Of a stretch of 64,000 nt of DNA, positions 57,463 through 64,000 are shown in pieces. Within the stretch, counting starts at the first letter, position 1; every line of letters starts with the position of its first letter. Source of the stretch: Actinomadura livida (GTDB lineage Bacteria; Actinomycetota; Actinomycetes; Streptosporangiales; Streptosporangiaceae); contig NZ_BMRO01000001.1 of NCBI RefSeq assembly GCF_014648675.1, forward strand, positions 206,017 through 270,016, given 5' to 3'. Position numbers and translations under genes: made by a program. The notes under the pieces were generated by a model, which saw only the letters and a program-made list of their open reading frames with translations, made no database searches and was not told the origin of the DNA.

Positions 57463-57512
57463 CCGCGGCGAGCCGCCGTCATGAGGGCCACGGGGGCGAC
57501 GGCTCGCCGCGG
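57463..57512. terminator. Bidirectional hairpin terminator
   Basis: Perfect 13-nt arms (57463-57475 and 57500-57512) around a 24-nt loop between the convergent CDF and GH12 genes. No T-tract. Confidence 0.65.
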
Positions 57513-57551
57513 GTCCGGCGGGGGTCGGTTGGTCGATCGCCCGGGCGGGCG

Positions 57552-58658
57552 TCACCCGGCCGTGCAGGTGACGGCCGGCTGACCCGGTGCCGGGCCGCTC
57601 CCCTGGAATCCGAAGCTCGTCGATCCGCCTTCGGGGACGGCGCCGTTGTAGTTCGCGTTCACGGCGCGGACGTCGGCGCCGCTCTGGGTGACCGTGGCGT
57701 TCCAGCCGTTCACGACGCGCTGGCCGCCGGTGAACGTCCAGTCCGCGGTCCAGCCGGACAGCGGCTCGTCCCCGGTGTTGGTGACGGTCACGGTCGCGGT
57801 GAACCCGCTGTTCCAGGAGTTGTCGGTGCGCAGCGTCGCCGAGCACTGCCGCCCGTCCCCAGGCGGGTCGGTCGGCGGGTCGGTGGTGCCGCCCACGTCG
57901 ACGGAGAACGCGTTCGTCCGCAGGCCCTGCCCGCCCTGCCAGATCTCGAACCCGGCCTCGACGTCGATCAGGTACCAGTCCTCCTCGACGGCGTCGCGCG
58001 CCACGGCGTCCCTGGTGAAGGCCCGCAGGTCCAGGTCGTCGACGGACGCGGTGCCGGCGGTGCGGACGTAGGCGATGTACCGCCAGTCCATCTGGGTGGT
58101 CCACACGTCCCAGGTGGCGCCGGAGATCTGCACGCCGCTCGCGACCCGCGTCCCGGCGGGCTGGACGGGACCGTTGTAGTCCAGCCAGATCATCATCTCC
58201 GCGCCGTCCGGCGCCCCGGTCGTGGCGGGAGCGGTGTTGTACCAGAGGTCGTACGCGGCGTTGTACGAGCCCGAGCCGGGCAGGGTCGTGCTCCAGTCGG
58301 TCGTGACGGACGGCATGTCGCCGTCCACCTGGACGGGCAAGCCGCTGCCGGTGGTGCACTGGCCCCAGTGGCAGCCCTTGAAGAGCGACGGATACGCGGC
58401 CGGGGCGCCGCTGGTGGAGTTGGAGTGGCCGGCCGAGTCGACCGTGAAGGACGTGCCGTCCACCGTGATGCACTGCGGCGTGTCCGCGCCCCAGATGTTG
58501 TTCTGGGCGATGTACTCGCCGCCGGCGACGGAGACCGTGTCGGTGGCTCCGCAGAGCTGGGTCGCGGCGCCGGCGGGCGCGACGAACGAGAACAGCGCCA
58601 GGGGAATCGCCAGGAGGAGGGCGGCGAGAACCGCGCAGCTTTTCAGACGCGCTTTCAT
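57552..58658 (-). CDS. Secreted GH12 endoglucanase with cellulose-binding domain (CBM2)
   Basis: A 368-aa precursor. A signal peptide (VLAALLLAIPLALFSFVAPA) is cleaved near AGAA, residues 29-32. The GH12 domain has GAEMMIWLDY with nucleophile E154 and AGFEIWQGG with acid/base E238. A Pro/Thr linker leads to a CBM2 module (about 271-368: WNSGFTATVTVTNTGDEPLS). It hydrolyses beta-1,4-glucan outside the cell. ATG 58658 follows AGGTG. A perfect CebR box (58685) lies upstream, so it is induced by cello-oligosaccharides. Confidence 0.9.
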   Translation of the reverse strand: MKARLKSCAVLAALLLAIPLALFSFVAPAGAATQLCGATDTVSVAGGEYIAQNNIWGADTPQCITVDGTSFTVDSAGHSNSTSGAPAAYPSLFKGCHWGQCTTGSGLPVQVDGDMPSVTTDWSTTLPGSGSYNAAYDLWYNTAPATTGAPDGAEMMIWLDYNGPVQPAGTRVASGVQISGATWDVWTTQMDWRYIAYVRTAGTASVDDLDLRAFTRDAVARDAVEEDWYLIDVEAGFEIWQGGQGLRTNAFSVDVGGTTDPPTDPPGDGRQCSATLRTDNSWNSGFTATVTVTNTGDEPLSGWTADWTFTGGQRVVNGWNATVTQSGADVRAVNANYNGAVPEGGSTSFGFQGSGPAPGQPAVTCTAG

Positions 58659-58684
58659 GCGGGGACACCTCATTCGGTGAACAG

Positions 58685-58698
58685 TGGGAGCGCTCCCA
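58685..58698. promoter_or_regulatory. Perfect CebR/CelR operator TGGGAGCGCTCCCA
   Basis: This 14-bp palindrome is exactly the established CebR/CelR site that represses cellulase genes in Streptomyces and Thermobifida. It is 27 bp upstream of the GH12 start. The LacI-type CebR gene itself is not in the window. Confidence 0.9.
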
Positions 58699-58807
58699 AA
58701 CTCTCGGCGGCCGCGCGAACTGTCAAGGACGGGGCCGGCGCCCCGCGGCCCCGGCGCCGATGACCAGCCGTCCGGCGTGAAAACTCGTGAAACGGCGGTC
58801 CGCGCGG

Positions 58808-59695
58808 TCAGGACAGGCCGAAGAACGCCGCCGGGCCGTGCCAGCAGACGGAGCGGAGCCAGTCGTCGCCGAGGTCGAGGGCGGCCAGCGCCTCCAGCTG
58901 GTGCGCGTACTGGTAGGGGATGTTCGGGAAGTCGGTGCCGAGCAGGATGCGCCCCGCAAGGCCGAGGTCGCGCAGCATGGGCAGCAGCGCGGGCGGGAAG
59001 GCACCCAGCTCGCCGAAGCTGGTGAAGGTCATCGTCGTGTCCAGGTGGACGCGGTCGTACCGGTCGGCGAGGGCGAAGAAGCCGTCGAACTCCGGCGCGC
59101 CCAGGTGCGCGACGATCGTGGTGAGGCGCGGGTGCCGGGCGAGGACCTCGCCGAACGGCCCCGGCCCGGTGTACCCGTTGGCGACCGGGCCCGACCCGGC
59201 GTGCACGAGGGCCGGGACGCCGGCGTCGGCGAGGGTCCCCCACACCGGGTCGAGTTCCTTGGCCCGCGGGTCGAACCCGCCGACCTGGAGGTGGACCTTG
59301 AAGACCCGTGCTCCGGCGTCCAGCGCGCGGACGACGTAGTCCTCGACGCCGGGCTCGGGGAAGAACGTCGCGGTCTGGACGCATTCGGGGACGCGGGCGG
59401 CGAACCCGGCGGCCCACTCGTTCAGCGACTCGGCCATGCCGGGGCGGTGCGGGTACAGCAGCGAGGTGAACGCGCGGACGCCGAGCCCGCGCAGGAACGC
59501 CAGGCGCTCCTCCTCCGAGTCCCGGTACCGGATGGGCCAGTCGGTGCCGATCAGCGGGCCGGCCCCGTCGAAGTACTCCCAGACCGCGCTCATCAGCCGC
59601 TGCGGCATGAAGTGCACGTGGACGTCGATGATGCCGGGCAGGCCGAGCGCCCGCCAGAACGCGGGCACCCCGGAATCAGAACGAGGTTCGGTCAC
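58808..59695 (-). CDS. Amidohydrolase-2 family metal-dependent hydrolase
   Basis: A 295-aa TIM-barrel enzyme. HVH at H26 and H28 and LLGTDFPN (catalytic Asp) match the amidohydrolase-2/ACMSD group; HAGSGPV and AHLGAPE contribute further ligands. It may decarboxylate or hydrolyse an aromatic or cyclic carboxylate. The start is GTG 59695; no strong ribosome site. It follows the Ag85-like gene by about 20 nt on the same strand, so they may be co-transcribed. Confidence 0.85.
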   Translation of the reverse strand: MTEPRSDSGVPAFWRALGLPGIIDVHVHFMPQRLMSAVWEYFDGAGPLIGTDWPIRYRDSEEERLAFLRGLGVRAFTSLLYPHRPGMAESLNEWAAGFAARVPECVQTATFFPEPGVEDYVVRALDAGARVFKVHLQVGGFDPRAKELDPVWGTLADAGVPALVHAGSGPVANGYTGPGPFGEVLARHPRLTTIVAHLGAPEFDGFFALADRYDRVHLDTTMTFTSFGELGAFPPALLPMLRDLGLAGRILLGTDFPNIPYQYAHQLEALAALDLGDDWLRSVCWHGPAAFFGLS

Positions 59696-59715
59696 GTCCC
59701 GACCCTAGCCGGAGA

Positions 59716-60735
59716 TCAGGTGATCTCCGCCAGCAGGGCGGGCAGGACGGCCCGCAGCTCGCGGCGCCAGTACGGCCAGCTGTGCGTGCCGCGGTAGAAG
59801 TGCGTCGACACCGGGAGCCCGAGCTTCCGCAGCTTGCCCGCGAACTCCAGCGACACGGTGTGGACGAGCGCCTCCAGCGCGTCCGGGCCGGTGCCGGGGC
59901 GCGGGTCGTACGGGCCGGGCGTGCCGTCGCCGGCGCTGACGTGGACGCGGACCCCGGCGAGCCGGTCGGCCAGGTCGTACGGGTTGTGCTGCCGCCACAC
60001 GACGCGCTGCTCGACCGGGTCGCCCCACACGTCCGTCCAGTCGAGGGACGGCGCGCCGACCGCGACGCCCAGCTCCACGAGGTCGGCGACGTCCAGCCCC
60101 CACGGTTCGCGGTGCAGCGTGTGGACGGGCCCGCTGAACGAGGCCGCCGCCCGGAACAGGCCGCGGTGCCTGGCCGCGTACGAGAGCGCGCCGAGCCCGC
60201 CCATCGCGTTGCCGGCGACGGCGCGGTCCGGCCCGGCGCGGTACCCGCGTTCGAGGATCTGCCGGAGCTCCCGCAGATGGAACGTCTCCCACTGCGGGGT
60301 GCCGCCACCGCCGCGGTTCCACCAGTCGGTGTAGCTGCCGCACGGCCCGCCGTCCGGCATGACGACGATCACGTCGGCGTCCTCGGTCAGCTCCTCGATG
60401 TCGGTGTGGTCGCTCCAGGCGGTGTGGCCCGCCCGGCGCGGGCCCGCGCCGTGCAGCAGCCACAGCACCGGCCACCTGCGCGCCGCGTCCCGCGACCAGG
60501 CGGGCGGCAGCAGCAGGCGGGCGCGGCCGGTGCCCGCGAGGACGGGCGAGCGGATCGCGAGATCGAGCACCCGGCGGCGGGGCCGGCGCTCGCCGACCAC
60601 GGCCGCGCCGTCGTCGGCGAGGACGGACGAGCGGGCGGCGCCGCCGGCCGCGATGGACGCCGTCAGCCCGGCGACTCCGAGGACGAACCCAACTCCCGCA
60701 AAGCCGCGCAGCCCCATGTTCACGCCCCGGGTCAT
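59716..60735 (-). CDS. Ag85/esterase-D-like secreted protein lacking nucleophile Ser
   Basis: A 339-aa alpha/beta-hydrolase. The hydrophobic N-terminus (GFVLGVAGLTASIAAGG) is a signal or anchor. VLWLLHGAG is the oxyanion region and THSWPYW is the mycolyltransferase-type His segment. The nucleophile elbow should read GxSxGG but reads AGNAMGG; A177 occupies the Ser position (codon GCG, one base from TCG). The protein is probably inactive or re-purposed. The start is uncertain: ATG 60735 is used; ATG 60717 is an alternative. Confidence 0.82.
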   Translation of the reverse strand: MTRGVNMGLRGFAGVGFVLGVAGLTASIAAGGAARSSVLADDGAAVVGERRPRRRVLDLAIRSPVLAGTGRARLLLPPAWSRDAARRWPVLWLLHGAGPRRAGHTAWSDHTDIEELTEDADVIVVMPDGGPCGSYTDWWNRGGGGTPQWETFHLRELRQILERGYRAGPDRAVAGNAMGGLGALSYAARHRGLFRAAASFSGPVHTLHREPWGLDVADLVELGVAVGAPSLDWTDVWGDPVEQRVVWRQHNPYDLADRLAGVRVHVSAGDGTPGPYDPRPGTGPDALEALVHTVSLEFAGKLRKLGLPVSTHFYRGTHSWPYWRRELRAVLPALLAEIT

Positions 60736-60777
60736 TCAGATGTACGTCACCTGTAATGGTCCCCACCTGCGGGCATG

Positions 60778-60805
60778 TTTCAACGGCCGGTTAAGGGTTT
60801 ATAAA
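60778..60805 (+). promoter_or_regulatory. Promoter for the diacylglycerol kinase-like gene
   Basis: TTTCAA (60778-60783), 16-nt spacer and TATAAA (60800-60805), about 65 bp before the ATG at 60873. It is unusually A/T-rich for this window. Confidence 0.55.
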
Positions 60806-60872
60806 GTACCGGGCCGGGGTCCCGGTCCACGTTCACTGCCGGTATGACGCGGACGAGGGAGCACCGGTCGAG

Positions 60873-61874
60873 ATGCGGAGCGCCGAGATGCGGAGCAAGG
60901 CCGAGCTGGAATCGGCGATCGCGGCCGGCGGGCGCGCCGCCCTGGTGATCAACTCGCGGTCCCGGCGGGGCCGCCGGCTCTACGGCAGGGCGCGCCGGAT
61001 GCTGCGCGAGTCGGGGATCGAGTTCCCGCACGTCTTCCCGGTGACCGACCCGACCCGGCTGCGCGAGCTGTTCGCCGACGTCCTCGCCCTGGAGCCCGAC
61101 CTCGTGGTCGTCGGCGGCGGGGACGGCACGATCACCGAGGCCGTCGGGCACCTGGCGCACCGCGACATCGCGCTCGGCGTGCTGCCGCTCGGCACGACCA
61201 ACAACTTCGCGCGCAGCCTGGAACTGCCGATGGACCTGCCCGGCGCGATCCGGACGCTCGCCCTCGGCCGGCCGGGCGGCGGGAAGGTCGCCGACGTGGA
61301 CGTCGGCTGGTTCGAGAGCACCGGCGACCCCAGGGGCGACGGACCGGGCGAGGAGCGCGAGCACATCTTCGCGAACATGGTGAGCCTCGGCCTGTCGGTC
61401 CACGTCGCCGACCGGGTCCCGCACGCGCTCAAGCGGGTCGTGGGGCGCTCCGCCTACGGCATGACGGCGGCGGCCCTGCTGCCGAGGCACCGGGCCTTCA
61501 CCGCCCGCATCACGATCGACGGCGAGACCGCGGAGCTGGCGACGCACCAGCTCAACATCGCCAACGGGGCGCACCAGAGCGGGCAGCGCATCGCCCGCGA
61601 CGCCAGCCCCGACGACCGGCTGCTCGCCGTCTACCGGCTGGGCGACGAGCGGCGGCTGCGGCTGGCCTCGGCGACGGCGCGGCACGTCCTCACCGGCCAG
61701 CGGCGGAGCCTGCGGGAGGACGCCTTCCTCACCACCGACGAGGTGCGGATCGAGACCGATCCGCCGCTGCGGGTGGACGTGGACGGCGAGATCCGCGGCC
61801 GCACCCCCGTGTCGATCCGGCTGCACGGCAACGCGCTGCGCGTCATCGTCCCGCAGAGCTTCGGCGACACCTGA
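60873..61874 (+). CDS. Diacylglycerol/lipid kinase family protein
   Basis: A 333-aa lipid kinase-fold protein. VVVGGGDGTITEAVGHL (GGGDGT at 81-86) and LPLGTTNNFARSLELP are the nucleotide-binding signatures of DagK/YegS-type enzymes. It phosphorylates a lipid such as diacylglycerol or a sphingoid-like molecule at the membrane inner face. ATG 60873 with GAGGGAG upstream. It ends just before a hairpin at 61877. Confidence 0.88.
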   Translation: MRSAEMRSKAELESAIAAGGRAALVINSRSRRGRRLYGRARRMLRESGIEFPHVFPVTDPTRLRELFADVLALEPDLVVVGGGDGTITEAVGHLAHRDIALGVLPLGTTNNFARSLELPMDLPGAIRTLALGRPGGGKVADVDVGWFESTGDPRGDGPGEEREHIFANMVSLGLSVHVADRVPHALKRVVGRSAYGMTAAALLPRHRAFTARITIDGETAELATHQLNIANGAHQSGQRIARDASPDDRLLAVYRLGDERRLRLASATARHVLTGQRRSLREDAFLTTDEVRIETDPPLRVDVDGEIRGRTPVSIRLHGNALRVIVPQSFGDT

Positions 61875-61876
61875 TC

Positions 61877-61899
61877 CCGCGGGCGGCTACCGCCCGCGG
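61877..61899 (+). terminator. Hairpin terminator after the DagK-like gene
   Basis: Perfect 9-nt arms CCGCGGGCG / CGCCCGCGG (61877-61885, 61891-61899), 5-nt loop, two bases after the stop codon. No T-tract. Confidence 0.6.
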
Positions 61900-61954
61900 C
61901 CGTTCGCCCGCGCGGCACGGGCCCATCGAGCCGGAACCGGGCGACGTCTGTTCA

Positions 61955-61970
61955 GTGACCTCATGGTCAC
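61955..61970. promoter_or_regulatory. Inverted repeat GTGACC-N4-GGTCAC, candidate operator
   Basis: Six-base perfect arms between the DagK-like and monooxygenase genes, just upstream of a TACGCT -10-like hexamer. A dimeric regulator could use it. No regulator gene is adjacent. Confidence 0.35.
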
Positions 61971-61995
61971 CTACGCTCATGGAGACCGTTACAGA

Positions 61996-63468
61996 ATGAG
62001 GTTCGGACGGCCCATGGTGCACAGTGCGGTGATCATCGGAAGCGGGTTCGGCGGGATCGGGATGGCGATCCGGCTGCGGGAGGCCGGGATCCACGACGTC
62101 GTGATCCTGGAGAAGGCGGACGGTCTCGGCGGCACCTGGCGGGACAACACCTATCCGGGCGCCGCCTGCGACGTCCCCTCCCACCTGTACTCGTACTCCT
62201 TCGAGCGGAAGACGGACTGGACGCGGCGCTTCCCGCCGCAGGCGGAGATCCTCGAATACCTGCGGCACTGCGCCGGCAAGTACGGCGTGCTCGACCGGAT
62301 CAGGTTCGGCACCGAGGTGACCGAGGCGCGGTTCGACGAGGAGCGGGCCCTCTGGCGGATCTCCACGACCTCCGGCGTGCTGGAGTCGCGGGTCCTGGTC
62401 TCGGGGTGCGGGCAGCTCAACCGGCCGGTCCTGCCGGACATCGAGGGCCGCGACTCGTTCACCGGGACGAGCTTCCACTCCGCCCGCTGGGACCACGGCG
62501 CCGACCTGCGCGGCAAGCGGGTCGCGGTGGTCGGCACGGGCGCGAGCGCGGTCCAGTTCGTCCCCGAGGTCGCCAAGGAGGCTGCGGAGCTGCGGCTGTT
62601 CCAGCGGTCCGCGCCCTACGTGATCGACAAGCCCGACAAGCCGTACCGGGCGTGGCAGCAGGCCCTCCTCGGGAACGTGCCGGGCCTGTACGAGCTGAAC
62701 CGGGCCCGGATCTACGCGCTGCTCGAGTCGCGGGCGATCGGGTTCTTCAAGTACCCGAAGCTGCTGTCGATGGTGGAGAGCCGGTTCAGGAAGACGCTGG
62801 AGGACGGTGTGGACGACCCCGCCCTGCGCAGGGCCCTCGTCCCCGACTACCCGCTGGGCTGCAAGCGGATCCTCATCTCCAACGACTACTACCCGGCGCT
62901 CGCCCGCCCGCACGTCGACCTGGTCACCGACCCGATCGAGCGCATCACCCCGGCCGGCGTCCGGACCGCCGAACGCGAGTACGGCGTGGACGTCATCGTG
63001 TACGGCACCGGGTTCCAGACCAGCGACTTCCTCGCCCCGATGAAGATCGTCGGACGGGACGGCCGGGAGCTGAACGAGGCGTGGCGGGACGGCGCGGAGG
63101 CGCACCTCGGCATCACGGTCAGCGGCTTCCCCAACCTGTTCCTGCTGTACGGGCCGTACACCAACCTCGGGCACAACTCGATCATCTACATGCTGGAGTC
63201 GCAGTTCCGGTACATCGTCGGCTGCGTGGAGGTGCTGCGCCGGCACGGGCTCGACTGGATCGACGTGCGGCCGGACGTGCAGGACGCGTTCACCCGGGAG
63301 ATGCGGGAGCGGATGCGCTCGACCGTGTGGGAGACGGGCTGCGACAGCTGGTACATGACCGCCGACGGCAAGGTCGTCAACAACTGGCCGGGGTTCACCT
63401 TCGCCTACCGCCGCGCCACCCGGCGTCCCGACCCGGGGCACTTCCGGGCGAGGGCCGCCGCCCGGTGA
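61996..63468 (+). CDS. Baeyer-Villiger-type flavin monooxygenase
   Basis: A 490-aa FAD/NADPH monooxygenase. The FAD Rossmann motif is VIIGSGFGGIGMA, and DNTYPGAACDVPSHLYSYSF is typical of the family. The BVMO fingerprint reads FTGTSFHSARWDH, and the NADPH Rossmann motif is VVGTGASAVQFVPE. It inserts oxygen beside a carbonyl (ketone to ester). The start is uncertain: ATG 61996 (GGAG at distance) is used; ATG 62014 (MVHSAVIIGSG) and ATG 61963 are alternatives. It stands alone, upstream of an SDR gene that could supply or reduce its ketone substrate. Confidence 0.87.
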   Translation: MRFGRPMVHSAVIIGSGFGGIGMAIRLREAGIHDVVILEKADGLGGTWRDNTYPGAACDVPSHLYSYSFERKTDWTRRFPPQAEILEYLRHCAGKYGVLDRIRFGTEVTEARFDEERALWRISTTSGVLESRVLVSGCGQLNRPVLPDIEGRDSFTGTSFHSARWDHGADLRGKRVAVVGTGASAVQFVPEVAKEAAELRLFQRSAPYVIDKPDKPYRAWQQALLGNVPGLYELNRARIYALLESRAIGFFKYPKLLSMVESRFRKTLEDGVDDPALRRALVPDYPLGCKRILISNDYYPALARPHVDLVTDPIERITPAGVRTAEREYGVDVIVYGTGFQTSDFLAPMKIVGRDGRELNEAWRDGAEAHLGITVSGFPNLFLLYGPYTNLGHNSIIYMLESQFRYIVGCVEVLRRHGLDWIDVRPDVQDAFTREMRERMRSTVWETGCDSWYMTADGKVVNNWPGFTFAYRRATRRPDPGHFRARAAAR

Positions 63469-63514
63469 GCCCCTGATGTGCCCTGGCACGCCCCGGACCA
63501 CCCGGCGGTCGGCA

Positions 63515-63520
63515 TAGGCT
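63515..63520 (+). promoter_or_regulatory. TAGGCT -10 element, leaderless SDR transcript
   Basis: TAGGCT ends six bases before the ATG at 63527, with no ribosome site in between. Same spacing and sequence as the element at 20845. Confidence 0.45.
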
Positions 63521-63526
63521 CGGCCC

Positions 63527-64000
63527 ATGCCGACCGCCTTCATCACCGGTGCCACCGCGGGGATCGGTGCCGCCTTCGCCCGCCGGCTCGCCGCCGACGG
63601 ATTCGACCTCGTCCTGCTGGCCCGCGACACCGCGCGGCTGGAGCGGGCCGCCGCGGAGCTGCACGAGACCTACGCCGTCCGCACCGAGACGCTGACCGCC
63701 GACCTGTCCACCGAGAAGGGCCTGACCGCCGCCGAGGAGCGCGTCCGCGAGGACGTCGGCCTCCTGGTCAACAACGCCGGGTTCGCCAACCGGGGCAAGT
63801 TCCTCGACGTCCCGGTGGCGGACGAGCTGACGATGCTCAGGGTGCACTGCGAGGCCGTCCTGCGGCTCACCCACGCGGCCCTGCCGGGGATGCTGGAGCG
63901 CGGGCGGGGCGGCGTCATCAACGTCTCGTCGGTGTCGGCGTTCGCGACCCGCGGCACCTACGGGGCGTCGAAGGCGTGGGCGGTGAGCTTCAGCGAGGGC
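63527..64000 (+). CDS. Short-chain dehydrogenase/reductase (3' end cut by window)
   Basis: Visible 158 aa: N-terminal GATAGIGAAFARRLA cofactor motif, LLVNNAGFA, catalytic Ser in NVSSVSAFA and Tyr/Lys in YGASKAW. All of the classical SDR active site is present, so only the C-terminal part is missing. It oxidises or reduces an alcohol or ketone with NAD(P). The ATG is probably leaderless. It lies downstream of the Baeyer-Villiger monooxygenase, same strand, 58 nt apart. Confidence 0.88.
   Translation, partial: MPTAFITGATAGIGAAFARRLAADGFDLVLLARDTARLERAAAELHETYAVRTETLTADLSTEKGLTAAEERVREDVGLLVNNAGFANRGKFLDVPVADELTMLRVHCEAVLRLTHAALPGMLERGRGGVINVSSVSAFATRGTYGASKAWAVSFSEG

Noticed and set aside
1-64000. 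Search for mobile elements, tRNA, rRNA and CRISPR
   Set aside because: No transposase, integrase, tRNA clover-leaf, rRNA segment or regular repeat-spacer array was seen; attachment sites were not apparent.

Overview
The window is very GC-rich DNA with strong third-position G/C bias, frequent GTG and TTG starts and many 4-nt stop/start overlaps. Together with F420-type, PknB-type, DUF1707, DUF6777-like and lipoprotein genes, this points to an actinomycete, most likely Streptosporangiales (Actinomadura-like). The genus is inference. I see no rRNA, tRNA, CRISPR array, transposase or integrase.

Layout. (1) 1-3593 is small-molecule metabolism: an F420/PPOX enzyme, a crotonase, a class II aldolase, a PfkB kinase and an ACT protein. 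(2) 3783-14076 is a rightward six-gene cassette: GrpE, a short Hsp70, a large Ig/FN3-type protein, a zinc-ribbon GTPase, a GAP1-like protein and a membrane-anchored second GTPase. It looks like a chaperone plus double-GTPase regulatory or conflict system. (3) 14205-23367 holds a Bcr/CflA exporter, two TetR regulators with clear palindromes, a phosphotriesterase-like lactonase, a lipoprotein protease, a molybdopterin oxidoreductase, a DUF1707 protein and a zinc alcohol dehydrogenase. (4) 23390-30217 is a divergent catabolic cluster (hydroxyacid dehydrogenase and amidase leftward; DUF3830, two Asp/Glu-racemase-fold proteins, a GntR/FCD regulator and a class III aminotransferase rightward). It carries two matching operators placed on two promoters. 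(5) 30300-34157 has a secreted lipase, an alpha-methylacyl-CoA racemase-type protein and a membrane protein with a sigma-like N-terminus. (6) 34456-44665 has a Ser/Thr kinase, an FN3 membrane protein, threonine dehydratase with a 72-aa membrane protein, a permuted-papain-like protein, and a MoxR-DUF58-transglutaminase-like operon whose transglutaminase lacks catalytic residues.

(7) 45650-53277 is a translationally coupled five-gene operon: SWIM zinc finger, DUF5691, MoxR AAA+, DUF5682 and VWA. Every junction is a 4-nt overlap, and the operon carries two copies of a GC-rich inverted repeat inside coding sequence. A Ser/Thr kinase and a DUF6777-like lipoprotein follow. (8) 56009-64000 holds an ArsR-CDF metal efflux pair, a GH12 cellulase with a perfect CebR box, an amidohydrolase, an Ag85-like esterase whose nucleophile Ser is Ala, a diacylglycerol-kinase-like protein, a Baeyer-Villiger-type monooxygenase and a truncated SDR.

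The two best candidates for an under-described system are the GrpE-Hsp70-GTPase-GAP1 cassette and the SWIM-DUF5691-MoxR-DUF5682-VWA operon. Family names (GAP1, DO-GTPase, DUF numbers) are recalled from memory and were not searched.
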